Below, piece by piece: positions 1-9,800 of a DNA stretch of 64,000 nucleotides (the stretch's first letter is position 1; every line of letters begins with the position of its first letter). This DNA is from Ceratotherium simum simum (lineage: Eukaryota > Chordata > Mammalia > Perissodactyla > Rhinocerotidae), in contig NW_004454166.1 in the NCBI RefSeq assembly GCF_000283155.1, forward strand, positions 4,221,994 through 4,285,993, in the 5' to 3' direction. Made by a program: the position numbers and the translations under genes. The notes beneath the pieces are model-generated. The model was given only the letters and a program-made list of their open reading frames with translations. It searched no databases and was not told where the DNA came from.

Positions 1-14
1 AAAAAAAAAAAAAA
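1..14. repeat. Poly(A) run at window edge
   Basis: Fourteen consecutive A. It may be the tail of a retroelement lying to the left of the window; that element is not visible. Confidence 0.8.
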
Positions 15-98
15 GTTCTGGGGATTCAGATGTAGACATTTTCAGGAGGCTTTTATTCTGCCTACTCACCTTTGCCTTTTGTCGAATTTCATGGCTAG

Positions 99-449
99 TG
101 TCTTAGCTCAGGCCGCCACAACACAATACCACAGACTGGATGGCTTAACCAACAGAAATATATTTTCTCACAGTTCTGGAGGCCAGCCAATTCAGTTCCT
201 TGTGAGAACCCTCTTCCCGGCTTGCTGACGGCTGCCATCTCACTGTGTCCTTACACGGAGGAAAGAGAGAGAAATAGAGAGATCTCTTCCTCTTCTTATA
301 AGGCCACCAAGCCTTTCAGATCAGGGCCCCACCCTTATGACTTCATTTAACCCTAATTACCTCCTAAAAGCCTTACCTCCAAATGCAATCACATTGGGGG
401 TTATAGCTGCAACATATGAATTTGGGGGGACGTAATTCAGACCATATCA
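99..449 (-). mobile_element. MLT1: MLT1 (ERVL-MaLR) solo LTR
   Basis: Reverse complement of an MLT1-type LTR: it opens with TGTCTTAG, carries the block CACAGTTCTGGAGGC, the segment CTTATAAGG, and closes with a CATATGAATTTGGGG-like start. A perfect 5-bp target-site duplication, GCTAG, sits at 94-98 and 450-454. No internal MaLR sequence is present, so it is a solo LTR. Confidence 0.88.
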
Positions 450-504
450 GCTAGCTACACTATACTAGGCACTTACCACATGCTGGGCTCTGTGCTTTTG
501 TGGG

Positions 505-1401
505 AGCCTTCTCTCATCTTTCCAATCGTTCACTGATGGAGTGCCCCAGAACTCAATCTTAGATCTCTTCTTTGCCTACATCCACTCCCTAAAGTGATTG
601 AGGTCAGTGCCACAGTTTTCTCCCAAAGTTACATCTCCAGCCTGATCTCTTCTCTGAACTCAACATCTCTTTACTTGGAGATGCTAAAGCATCTCAGATT
701 TAATATATCTAAAACTAAACTCTGGATTGCTCTCACGAAAATTTGCCCCTTGTCCAGTCTTCCGCATTTCAGTACATAGCAACCCCATTCCACTTGCTTG
801 GAGTCAGCCTTGACATCTCTCTTTTCATTCTGGCAAATCCATTTGCAAATCCTGTGAGGTCTACTTTAAAATTATTATTTCTCACCTTCTCCCCTGTAAC
901 TATCCCCATACAAATTATCATCACCTCTTGGCCAGACTATTATCACAGCCCCCTGTGGTGGATGCTGTGATGCGCTCATCAGATCCCTTCAGGACTGAGG
1001 CATTCATTCCCCCAGCTCCTGGGAGCTGGAGGCTCCTAGTTACATCCATCCTTGGGAATGGAACTCAGAAAGGAGCTGTGTCACCCAAGGTTGCTCTTCC
1101 GTCCAGATATCCACATGGGTCAAGTCCTCATTTAATCCAGGTTTCTGTTCAAACACCACCACATTACAAAGGCCCTCTCATCTCTCCTATGTAAAATAAT
1201 ACCACCTTTATTCTCCAGCTCTCTTACCCTGCTTTAATTTTTCTTCATAGCACATAACAGCCTCTGACACATATCTATTTGTCTATTTATTTATTGTTCT
1301 AGAATTTAAGCTCCAAGAGAGCAAGCAGTGTGTGTGTGTGTGTGTCCAACTGCTCAGCCCCAGCACCTAGAGCAGAGTCTGGTGGCACATTAGGTACACA
1401 T
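505..1401 (+). mobile_element. L2: L2 LINE, ORF2 end and 3' part (5' portion of a split copy)
   Basis: Sense-strand L2: the GGAGTGCCCCAGAACTCAAT block, then the region read in other copies as actives of the reverse-transcriptase C-terminus, then the 3' end with AGCTCCAAGAGAGCAAGCAGTG and AGCACCTAGAGCAGAGTCTGG. Heavily diverged with no open frame. It is cut by an MLT1 at 1402 and resumes at 1904. Confidence 0.75.
1328..1345. repeat. (GT)n microsatellite in L2 3' end
   Basis: Nine GT units replacing the usual L2 sequence after the AAGCAG motif; likely a local expansion. Confidence 0.8.
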
Positions 1402-1903
1402 TGTATCAGTTTCCTACTGTGGCAGTAATGAAGGGCCACAACCTTAGCAGCTTAAACAACACAGATTTATTACGGTGCAGCTCTGGAGGTCAGAAATTCG
1501 AAATGGATCTCACTGGGTAGAATCAAGGTATAGACTGGGTTACATTCCTCCTGGACGCTCTAGGGGAAAATGTGTTTCCTTGCTTTTGCCAGTTTCTAGA
1601 GGCCTCCTGCCTTCCTTGGTTTGTGGCCCTGTTTCTCCATCTTCAAAGTTTGCAGCAAACCATCTTCAAATCCGTGACTCTGACCCCTCTCCTGCCTCCC
1701 TCTTCCACTTCTAAGGATCCTTGTGATTACATTGGGCCCCTCCCATTAATCCAGGATAATCTTCCTATTTTAAGGTCAGCTGATTAGCAAACTTAATTCT
1801 ATCTACAACCTTAATTCTCTTTTGACTCATGACCTAACAAATTCACAGATTCTGGGGATTAGGCCATGGACACCTCTAGGGGGCCATTATTCTGCCAACC
1901 ACA
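1402..1903 (-). mobile_element. MLT1: MLT1 LTR inserted in L2
   Basis: Antisense MLT1 of a longer subtype: TGTATCAGTTTCCTACTG start, CTCTGGAGGTCAGAAATTCG block, GTGATTACATTGGGCCC segment and a GGCCATTATTCTGCC end. About 500 bp, solo. The flanking L2 continues on both sides; the 5-bp duplication is no longer clear. Confidence 0.85.
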
Positions 1904-1950
1904 ATACTCAATAAATGTTTGCTAAACAAATGAATGAATAATTATCTAAT
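1904..1950 (+). mobile_element. L2: L2 3' terminus (continuation)
   Basis: ACTCAATAAATGTTTG followed by an AATGAATGAA-type tail completes the L2 interrupted at 1402. Confidence 0.75.
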
Positions 1951-1971
1951 TTCATTCATTCAGCAATCCCT

Positions 1972-2110
1972 TAAAATCAGTGCTATTATGATCCCATTTT
2001 ACAGATGAGGAAAATCCTGAAAGGTTAAGTCACTTGTCCAAGTTCACCCAACTAATAAATAATGGAGAATTTCAGGCTGACTTGAGTCAGTCTCTGACTG
2101 TCCCCCAATT
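1972..2110 (-). mobile_element. MIR: MIR SINE fragment
   Basis: Antisense MIR core: CCCATTTTACAGATGAGGAAA, GGTTAAGTCACTTG and the following AAGTTCACCCAACTA-type block. Confidence 0.8.
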
Positions 2111-2237
2111 GCTTCATTCCTGTAATTGTCAACTCACAAATGACTCTTCCACTAGAGTCAGAGAAGAGACCATGGCTTTGCATATTTGCAACCCCAAAGC
2201 CCAGCCCAGGACCTGGCAAATAGCAACAACAACAACA

Positions 2238-2305
2238 GTGGGAATTTATTGAGCATTTGACATGTCCTAAGCACTGTTTTAAACACTTTACCTGCACCCA
2301 AAAAT
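2238..2305 (-). mobile_element. MIR: MIR/L2 3'-end fragment
   Basis: TTTATTGAGCATTTGACATG and CTAAGCACTGTTTTAAACAC match the antisense MIR 3' end. Confidence 0.6.
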
Positions 2306-2624
2306 ATTTATCGAGTAAATATCAAATGGATAAAACCATCTTTTCTCACTAAATCTCAATAGCCACATTTTCAGCCCTAATACACAAGTTCTATACTAAA
2401 TGTGCCAATTAAATCATATTAAGTTGGAGAGGCTCTAAAATATCAAGAGTAGGTTTATTTCTGTCTTCTGGTCTGAATCCAGAATCCCAACTCATCATCA
2501 ATCAGTCTGTCTAATGAATGAATATTCACTGTGAATAGATTTATTCATTCTAGATTAAGACTTTGATTTGACATACTAGGAAATAATGACTAAAATACAC
2601 AGAGGTCTTCCCAGTTTCCTAAGC

Positions 2625-2815
2625 CTGCTCACATATACCTTTAATTCTCAGAATAGCATGGTACATAGGGGAAGGATGTATTATTACTCCCATTTCATGA
2701 CAGGTAAGCCCAGACTCAAAACCTAAGTAGCTTGTCCAAGGTCACCCGAGTGGTGAGGACCACATCCCAGATTTCCTGCCTTCTAATTCCACACTTTTCT
2801 ACGATATCGTACTGT
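2625..2815 (-). mobile_element. MIR: MIR SINE fragment
   Basis: Antisense MIR: ATATACCTTTAATTCTCA, ATTACTCCCATTTCATGA, AGCTTGTCCAAGGTCACC and the CTAATTCCACACTTTTCTAC end. Confidence 0.7.
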
Positions 2816-3381
2816 CACATAGAACATCATATGCCTTTTAGGAAGAGGACTGTCCATGCAGACTGGCAAAGCTCACTTTCCATGTGGCTCCGGGTTGACT
2901 GTGCCAGCTCCTTGAATCTGGCTTGCCCACTCAGATCTCCCAGCTCTCCTGATTATGAGGTTTACAATTTCTCAGTCTGCACAATGAAGGAGAGGTCCTA
3001 ATCATTCAAATCACTCCATAAAAACTATCAAAAAAAAAAAAAGAGAGGGGATAATTGCCATCGGGATGGTTTTTTATCTGTCCTGAAAAAATACATAATT
3101 TTACTGAATATAAATTCTGCATAACATGGGATTCAGGGGAAGAATTTGGCAGGTTTAGAAGATTTCTATTCTGTGTTCTTTTTATCCACTTTTCTAAGCA
3201 TCCTTTCTATTTGCACTGAGATTTGAAAAGAATGCAAGAGAACTCAGGCTCTGGGATAAAGAGAGAAAGAAGAACCCTAGAGTTAGGGAGCCCGGCTAAC
3301 CCCTTTTCTGTGAAGATCTGTGTGCTCTTTTGCGCAATAAAGAAGAGATGGAAATAAAAGAATTGTCCCCACATTACTCAC
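2816..3381. other. Unassigned stretch
   Basis: No repeat family recognised. It holds an A13 run near 3030-3042 and the intron side of the candidate splice donor described at 3382. Confidence 0.4.
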
Positions 3382-3525
3382 CACTAGGCCAGCTAAAAGG
3401 ACCTCACTCGAGGAGCGAAGCGCACGCCACTGCAGGCTCATTCCCCTGGCTTCTTCACTGCCAGAAGACGCTCTCAGAGAATGACTGTCCCTGTAGCGAT
3501 TGTCCATGATTTTTTGGGTCACGAG
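3382..3525 (-). other. Candidate exon, product unknown
   Basis: On the minus strand a 144-bp segment lies between TTTTCTCGTGGCAG at its 5' side (acceptor AG at 3527-3526) and GTG|GTGAGT at its 3' side (donor GT at 3381-3380). Its length is exactly 48 codons and the frame starting at 3525 is open throughout; it reads from LVTQKIMDNRYRDSHS to EVLLAGLV. The segment keeps several CpG dinucleotides (around 3409-3431) and contains no recognised repeat, which sets it apart from its surroundings. I do not recognise the peptide and can name no domain; it is rich in Ser and Arg. The polypyrimidine tract is short and interrupted by purines, the main weakness. Alternatives are an exon of a non-coding RNA or chance: the open frame also runs on past the donor to 3283. 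I rate it a lead, not a gene call. Confidence 0.25.
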
Positions 3526-3527
3526 CT

Positions 3528-3844
3528 GCCACGAGAAAAGTATCTAATTCCACTTTCACACACTTGTGGAAATCTGTTTTGGCCCCATTTTAACTACTCA
3601 ACTTAAAGGCAACAGCACAAGAAAAGAAGCCCACCTGTCGGAGTCAATGAAGAAATCTTCCAAGTCATTTCTAGGCTATAATCTCACCACATATTCTACG
3701 AGGTTTGGTGTTCCAAGCGACCGTGGGGTTTCTGAGTCCAATCCACACTGCACACTCTAGCCAGAGAGAACTTTCTAAAGCACAAATTTCTTCCCTTCAA
3801 GTCTATTTTCCAAATTGTTACCAGAGTCATTTTTCTAAAACATA
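3528..3844. other. Unassigned stretch, upstream of candidate exon
   Basis: No clear repeat. A weak L2-like phrase, CCAGAGTCATTTTTCTAAAA, occurs near 3821-3841. Confidence 0.35.
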
Positions 3845-4068
3845 CACTTATTTATTCCACAAATGCATATTCAGTTGCCATTAGGTGCCATACTTTTCTA
3901 GGAATGGTCGGTGATAAGGCAGGCAAGTATATGAGTTTGTCTAGAGAGAGGAGACAACGTTGTTAATCAAGCAAAAAGCAAGATTATTTCAGATACTGAT
4001 TAATAGAAAGAAATGAAAATGGGTCTTGAGATAGAAAGTGACTTGGGGTGGATACTTTAGGTGACAAG

Positions 4069-4494
4069 TCACATTGGAACCAAGGCCTTACAGAAAAGAA
4101 AGAAATTGACTATGCCAAGATCTAAGAGGAGATCATTCCACACAAAGGAAGGAGGCAATCCAGGAGGTAGAAACCAGCATGGCTGTCTGAAGAACACAAG
4201 GAAGGCCCAGGGGGTAGGAAGATAGTGAGTAAAGGCAAAGTGGGGGGAGTTGAGGCAAGAGAAGGGAGGCAGAAGCTGGGATGGTAGTGGTAGAAAAGGA
4301 AATAAATCCATAGGCTCAAGGCATATTTTGGAGGTAGAGCTCACAGTATTTTCTGACAGATTTGACACGAGGAAATAGGAAACAACAATCAAGGATGACG
4401 CTGGGTTTTTGGCTTGAGCAACTGAGTAGATGGCAGTGCCATTTGGAGTGGGGGCAATGAGGGAACTAAGTTTGGGAAAAAATGAGTGTTTCAC
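4069..4494 (-). pseudogene. Decayed L2 ORF2 C-terminal fragment
   Basis: A 141-codon open stretch within the antisense L2. Residues about 14-30 read APTPNGTAIYSVAQAKN, which resembles the motif just C-terminal to the reverse-transcriptase domain in L2/CR1-clade ORF2 proteins. It lacks the catalytic YXDD region, is fragmentary, and has no expected function. It explains why this frame stays open longer than chance; it is not a host gene. Confidence 0.7.
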
Positions 4495-4861
4495 TTTGAA
4501 TATGTTACAGGTAAAATATCCATTAGACGTTCAAGTGAAAATGTCAAGTCAATAACTGGATACACAAATCCAGAGGTAAACAGAAAGTCTGGGCTGAATG
4601 TATAAATTTAAGTGTCATTGGCACATATGCCTGCTGCTGGAAGCCATGGAGTTCCTGGGCAGAAGGGATGAAGAGGAAACAGCAGAGCCCAGTGCCCAGG
4701 GTCTAGAGGCTTAGCAGTGGATGAGGACCAGCAAAGGAGAGTGCGAGAGCGGCCAGTGAGGTGGGAGGAAAACAAGGCAGCGTCACATAATGACCAGGAG
4801 AAGAAAGTGATCAAGAAGGAGGCAGCAATTAACTGTGTCGAATGTTGCTAGGCAGTTTAGT

Positions 4862-4881
4862 AAAAAAAAAAAAAAAAAAAA
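4862..4881. repeat. A20 run inside L2
   Basis: Twenty A (20 on the plus strand) interrupt the antisense L2 body with no SINE or processed copy attached. Probably replication slippage. Confidence 0.8.
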
Positions 4882-5271
4882 GAAGGCAACAAAGAGAAGG
4901 GACCAGAGGATTTGGCAAAATGAAAGTCGCTGGTGACCTTGAGAGGAGTGGCTTCAGTGAAGGGCTCTCTCCTGCCTGGCACTGCGCTCGCCCACCTGAC
5001 TGGCTTCATTTCCCAGACTCAGGCTGGCAAGTGCCTTCCAGACAAGTGAGCCCCGTGCTGCAGGGTCCCAGAGGAAGGAACACGTGACAGTGCCTCCCGG
5101 AGTCAGGGAAGACTTACGCACAAGGGGATGTTTGAGCTCGTATTTAAGGACAAAACGAGTTTGCAGAGGAAAACGTGAGGATGGCAGACAGGTGGGAAGA
5201 CGATGAAGGACACCAAAGGTAGAGGGAAGAGAACCTACGCAGAGGCAGAACTGTGAGAGGACTTGGGGTGG

Positions 5272-5740
5272 TGTAGGGGTTGAACGGCGGCCCCCCCAAA
5301 CGATATGTCCATGTCCTAACACCTGGAAACTGTGAATGTGACCTTATTTGGAAAAGGGGTCTTCACTGATGTAATTAAGTCGAAGATCTCGAGATGAGTT
5401 CATCCTGGATTATCCCGGATTACTGTGGCAGGTATCCTTGTGAGAGAAAGGCAGAGGAGACTTGAGACAGAAGAGAAGGGAAAGACACGCAAAGGAGGAG
5501 GCCATGTGAAGACGGAGGCAGAGACTGGAGGGGATGCTGCCACAACCAGGGGACACCTGGGGCCACCAGAAGCTAGAAGAGGCAAGGAAGCACTCTCCCC
5601 TAGAGCCTTCAGAGGGAGATGGCCCTGTCAACCTTGATTTCAGACTACTGGCTTCCAAAACTGTGAGAGAACACATTTCTGTGCTTTTAAGCCACCAAGT
5701 TTGTGGTCGTTTGTCACAGCAGCCCCAGGAAACTAATGCA
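5272..5740 (+). mobile_element. MLT1: MLT1 LTR with intact duplications
   Basis: Sense MLT1: TGTAGGGGTTGAACGG start, TGAATGTGACCTTATTTGG, AGAAGCTAGAAGAGGCAAGG, AACTGTGAGAGA and a terminal GGAAACTAATGCA. A perfect 5-bp duplication, GGTGG, lies at 5267-5271 and 5741-5745. Confidence 0.9.
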
Positions 5741-6053
5741 GGTGGCCAGAAGTTCACTACGGCAGGAGTTTAGCGTGTTTTGCTGAGTGCGCCAGCGACC
5801 CCTCCATTACCCCTTTCTATCAGATGTGGATCTCAGCCATACTATTCATCCTGGGTAGGAAAGAAAGCAGCCACTTACAGCTAGCCTGGCTTCTTTACAA
5901 GGAAAGCCAGGCTTGTCAGTCAAAACCAGATACAATTGTGAGGACACCTGGGTTTCTAAAAGGGGCAAAGGCCAAAATATGCTAATGGAAGGGAAAATCC
6001 TTTCCTCCATAGGACTTGAAATGAAGTTGACTCATTTTAAAAACAGATCAAAA
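5741..6053. other. Unassigned stretch with a hairpin
   Basis: No repeat family recognised apart from the inverted repeat at 5883-5913. Confidence 0.35.
5883..5913. repeat. Perfect 10-bp inverted repeat
   Basis: Arms AGCCTGGCTT (5883-5892) and AAGCCAGGCT (5904-5913) with an 11-nt spacer could form a hairpin. No repeat family or host gene is attached. Confidence 0.7.
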
Positions 6054-6268
6054 GGGGCTGGCCCCGTGGCCAAGTGGTTAAAGTTCCACACGCTCTGCTT
6101 CAGTGGCCTGGGATTTGTGGGTTCGGATCCTGGGCACAGACTTACTCCACTCATCAGCCATGCTGTGGAGGCATCCCATATACAAGAAATAGAGGAGGAC
6201 TGGCAGAGATGTTAGCTCAGGGCTAATCTTCCTCACCAAAAAAAAAAAAAAAAAAACGCACAATAAAA
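6054..6268 (+). mobile_element. ERE: ERE SINE
   Basis: Perissodactyl tRNA-derived SINE: head GGGGCTGGCCCCGTGGCC, B-box-like GGGTTCGGATCCTGGG, body ATGTTAGCTCAGGGCTAATC and an A tail. Near-perfect 12-bp duplication at 6041-6052 and 6269-6280 (AAACAGATCAAA against AAACAGACCAAA). The copy is older than most here, judged by its divergence. Confidence 0.95.
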
Positions 6269-6954
6269 AACAGACCAAAAAACTCACTGCTGCCTGGGTG
6301 AGGCAAATCTGCCTCTTAGGTAACCGTGCAAAGAAATCAGCCACCACTCTCCATGAAGGGAATGTGAACTGGAACTGTGGACCCACAGTCACCCAGGGGA
6401 CGAGAGCCACCCTCACCTGTCACTCTGGGACCCACTAGAACCTGAGGTGTCACTCGAGTTTGTAAGATCAGAGAGAACTAGAACAGCCTCTTGGGCAAAG
6501 GTGTGCAGTGAGGCACGCTCTGAAGACCTGAAGAGGAAACCGTGTGGGGAAGGAGGCTCAGAAAGACAGGAACCCATCGGCAGAAAGGAAGACATCTTCT
6601 TCAGGAGGACCTAAGGCTTTTTCTTGTGTGGCGTAAAAGAACAACAAGTAAGTATCCGGATTTTGTATCTTGATACTGTATGTCCCTTCCAAGATCTGGG
6701 CAAGAACCTCATATAATGACACCATTGTCCAACTGATGGGTCTGGTGAAAACCAGCAGGGCAGGGGAGACGTGGGGGACACCGGGAAGGGATTGGCCTTA
6801 GTTGCCTCTGTTCTCTGGGACTGGAGGGCTGTCCCCCGTGGGCGTTCCTATGTACGAAACGTCACCACGGGCGTTGATGGCAGTGAAGACCCCCGCCCCA
6901 ACTAAGTTGGGAGTAAAACCAAGGTACCCAGGTTTTTCAGCCAAGGAGGGCATG
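6269..6954. other. Unassigned stretch
   Basis: No repeat recognised. It contains the GC-richer, CpG-bearing patch 6830-6900, with GGGCGTT occurring twice (6840 and 6869 regions). No splice-framed open reading frame stands out. Confidence 0.35.
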
Positions 6955-7065
6955 ATTAGATTTGCTTTTTATAGAGCTCACTCTAAGAGCAGTATGGAAA
7001 ATGGAGTGCATGGACAGAAACTGGTAACAGAAGGATCACGTTCCAGAATGTTTAAATAACAGTCC
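6955..7065 (-). mobile_element. L2: L2 fragment (weak)
   Basis: AGATTTGCTTTTTATAGAGC, CTCACTCTAAGAGCAGTATG and GGAAAATGGAGTGCATGGAC track the antisense L2 phrase about a distinguishing ACTCTGGCTGC block. Confidence 0.5.
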
Positions 7066-8069
7066 AAGAGAAAGGTGGGGACAACCAGATGAAGACAGCG
7101 GCCGTGTGGGCAGAAGCACTGACGGAGAGGGGGTTCTAACTTGGGGGACTGAGCAGAGAGCTGTTCTGCTCACCAAGATCTGGAAGGCAAGCGGTTTAAT
7201 TCTCTGTCCGATTCCTGTTCCCAGAAAACTGGGGTGTTGGGACACTAGGGATCCTCAGGGGTCAAGAGAAATCCTGGACATTTCCATGTTTGAGGCTGTT
7301 AGTACCTTACATAAAAAGAAAGAAATGCAAAAACAGGGCCAAATAAACTGTAGTATCTCTGAAATATTTGCTTTTTTAAAATTTTGGCTTTTAAACCACA
7401 TGCACAATACAATGTCTATTTGTTTACTCTTCAAAGACAATCATAGAAATTATCAACTTATTTATTACACCATCAGGGCTCTAGTTTTTTAGAGACACAA
7501 TTTTCAGCTGCATGATGCCAGTCTTCTCCCAGGCTTGGCAGTGCCTGGCTGAGACTGTGCACAACCCCAACTGAGATGAGGTTAAACACAGACATTGAGG
7601 GCTCATCACGAATGTGAGGCCTGGGCCTCTGGATAGACACTCAGGACTGGTTGTGTATGCTCTGAGAGTTGAACCCTGAAAAACTGCCCAAAGAAATAAT
7701 CCAAAGGTGCTGGCTGGAAAGAGCTGGAACCCATAGAGACCAGGCAGAGAGTAAAAGCTAGAAGCAAAAGGGGCAGAGCCCAGAAGCATTCCCAAGCCCG
7801 CCAGCTGGCTGTCGCATGGGTGGGGGCATGCTCTGAGAGTTTAAGGAGATGGCCTGGAGCTGAATCACTTAGTCCCTCGGTGAGCTCGGCAAAAATAAGA
7901 GCACATTTCATGGGAACCCAGGGCGTCATCAGGTGGAATCTGATCCCTTCCCATAGCGCTCTTTTGAGCCCTAACTCCACCAGAGTGGCTTTTCCTGATT
8001 AGGATTCTGACCTGCATCTTCTTATTCTCTTACTCTCCATCTCTAACACCTGGCACCGGCACTAAGGGC
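7066..8069. other. Unassigned 1-kb stretch
   Basis: No repeat family recognised. The phrase ATGCTCTGAGAGTT occurs twice, at 7657-7670 and 7828-7841, 171 bp apart. The overlapping open frames on both strands look like chance. Confidence 0.35.
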
Positions 8070-8312
8070 CAGTACACAACAGTGAGAAAAGCACTGGCTT
8101 CGAGGTCACACAGATCTAGCTTCAAATTCTTGGCACAGCAGAGCATTATTCCGAGCCTCAGTTTCTCTACCTGTAAGATGGGGATGATGGGACTAACCTC
8201 ACAGGATTTGTTATGAAGATGTACAGATAATGGTTGCGAATGTGACTTGTGATCTCAAAGCACCACAGGCACTCGCCCAAAGTGAGATCATCCCTACTAT
8301 TACTGGTGTGGG
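8070..8312 (+). mobile_element. MIR: MIR SINE, near full length
   Basis: GAGAAAAGCACTGGCTTCGA head, CCTCAGTTTCTCTACCTGTA, AGATGGGGATGATGGGACTA and an ACTATTACT-type end. Confidence 0.8.
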
Positions 8313-8689
8313 GAACTCCTCCTGGCCCGGGCCCAGAGTCAGGGGTTGCAGCCACAGCATTATGACTTGCAACCTAAGGTTCTACGCAGCCACAGCCCCT
8401 CCCTGTGACTCAGTGCCATGGGACGCCCTTCACCCCAACTTCTCTTTCTCTGCTGCCCATAACTACCTGTCTCACTCCAACTGGCTCTCGCATGGCCTAA
8501 TTTGGGTCTGTTGTTCCCATAGGCCTTAAGCACCATCCTGATCCCAGGCCCTCAGTGGCCCTCGCCACACATCTGCCCTACAAGGGCTCTGCCTGGGCAC
8601 TAACTATGAATATACCTGGTCTCTACCAGTTGGAGGAGCAGAATGAGGAAGGGAACCTTGATCACACTGACCTTCCCGGCCCCGTGGAC
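8313..8689. other. Unassigned stretch
   Basis: Nothing recognised; GC is slightly raised and the open frame here is short. Confidence 0.3.
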
Positions 8690-8955
8690 AACGCTTCATG
8701 TTCCATCCTAGTTGTTCTTCAAAGCCCACCTAACACGTAATCTCCTCCAGACAGCTCCTTGACGTTCTAGATGTTCTGGGTTCTGAGTCTCATCTGCCTC
8801 CTCTAATGGCCCTGAGCCATGATAGTGATGTGAATTCATACAGATATTTCCCCCGCCATACTATGAGCTCCTTGATTTATCTATAATTTATCTATGTACC
8901 CCTCACAGTGCCAGACATACATTGGATGTTCAGTAATATTTATTGAGTTTATAAC
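8690..8955 (+). mobile_element. L2: L2 3' end
   Basis: TTCAAAGCCCACCTAACACG, ACTATGAGCTCCTTGA and ACAGTGCCAGACATACATTG with GTTCAGTAATATTTATTGAG trace the L2 3' untranslated end. Confidence 0.7.
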
Positions 8956-9022
8956 AAATCTACTCATTAAGGTTTTCTATTTACCAAAGGTATCTTCCCC
9001 CAACAATCTCAGTGCTTTATAG

Positions 9023-9225
9023 CAGAGGTCAGAAAACTACAGCCCACTACCTGTTATTGTAAATAAAGTTTTATTGGAACACAGCCACGCCTATTTGTTT
9101 ATTCAGTATCTAACTCTGCTTTCGTGCTACAATGGCAGAGTTGAGAGCTGTGAGAGAGACCTTACGGCCCACAAAGCCTAAAATATTTACTATTTGGCCT
9201 TTTACAAAAATTTTGGTCAACCCTG
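9023..9225. mobile_element. hAT-Charlie-type MITE
   Basis: Terminal inverted repeats CAGAGGTCAGAAAACT (left) and, on the other strand, CAGGGTTGACCAAAAT. The interior AATAAAGTTTTATTGGAACA and CTACAATGGCAGAGTTGAG is a familiar non-autonomous hAT sequence. Imperfect 8-bp duplication (6 of 8) at 9015-9022 and 9226-9233. I am not certain of the subfamily name. Confidence 0.85.
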
Positions 9226-9244
9226 TTTCATAGCAAGAAAGTCC

Positions 9245-9350
9245 AAATTTTTTCCTCTGCAATGCAGGGATAATAACCAACATCACAGAGCTGTTGTGAA
9301 AATCTAAAAGGATAATGGACGTGAAATTGTTCTGTACATGGCATCCACTC
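9245..9350 (+). mobile_element. MIR: MIR fragment
   Basis: TGCAGGGATAATAACCAACA, CACAGAGCTGTTGTGAAAAT and the following GATAATGGACGTGAAA block follow the MIR core, directly beside the hAT copy. Confidence 0.6.
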
Positions 9351-9629
9351 TGCCCACCACAAGGGATCAACGTGAGGCTTGAAGTCTCCAGTGATGATGT
9401 GGGAAGTGTGAAGATTCAATTGGGGGATGGCCTCTCCCATCTAACCTGACACCTGGTAAACATACAGTGCCACACAAACACAGAACTCAAATATCTGCCC
9501 ACAAGGAATCAAATTCCTCCTCCCCTCCAGGGTAGACTCTGCTCGTATGGCATTAATTCAGATGGGGCTATGGCTGCTGGAGAGAACGAAATAGGCCCCT
9601 GAGTGTTCCTGTTCCTCATTTATGATAAA
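9351..9629. other. Unassigned stretch
   Basis: No repeat recognised. Confidence 0.3.
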
Positions 9630-9800
9630 TGCTCTGAGAAGTAAGGAAGTCCTTTAATTAATGCCATTGGCAGATTTGCATAACTGCTGGTTATGGTAGA
9701 TAAGAATGATTTTTTACTTGATTTGACAGATTTAACATGCAAACCCATAAATATTTTCAATTAGCCTCCTAGCTAGTTATCAGCATGGATCTCACACTTC
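9630..9800. promoter_or_regulatory. Candidate conserved non-coding element
   Basis: Repeat-free, AT-rich, with clustered transcription-factor-like words: TTTAATTAATG (homeodomain-like), ATTTGCAT (POU octamer, within 9671-9685) and ATTTGACAGATTTAACATG. Inferred from motif clustering only; conservation is untested. Confidence 0.25.

Larger units (their letters stand above)
3845..5271 (-). mobile_element. L2: Long antisense L2 LINE copy
   Basis: The longest L2 in the window, about 1.4 kb. From its 3' end at 3845 (TTATTCCACAAATGCATATT) it runs back through the ORF2 C-terminal region to about 5271. Diagnostic antisense blocks are CAAGGATGACGCTGGGTTTT, TTGGCTTGAGCAACTGAGTA, TTAAGTGTCATTGGCACATA and GGACCAGCAAAGGAGAGTG. 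An MLT1 with perfect duplications abuts the 5' boundary. Confidence 0.85.

Noticed and set aside
4069..4494. 141-codon minus-strand open frame as a host gene
   Set aside because: It lies inside an antisense L2 and carries the ORF2 C-terminal motif, so it is a LINE fossil.
6054..6268. tRNA gene in ERE heads
   Set aside because: The tRNA-like A and B boxes belong to a SINE; the cloverleaf is not intact.
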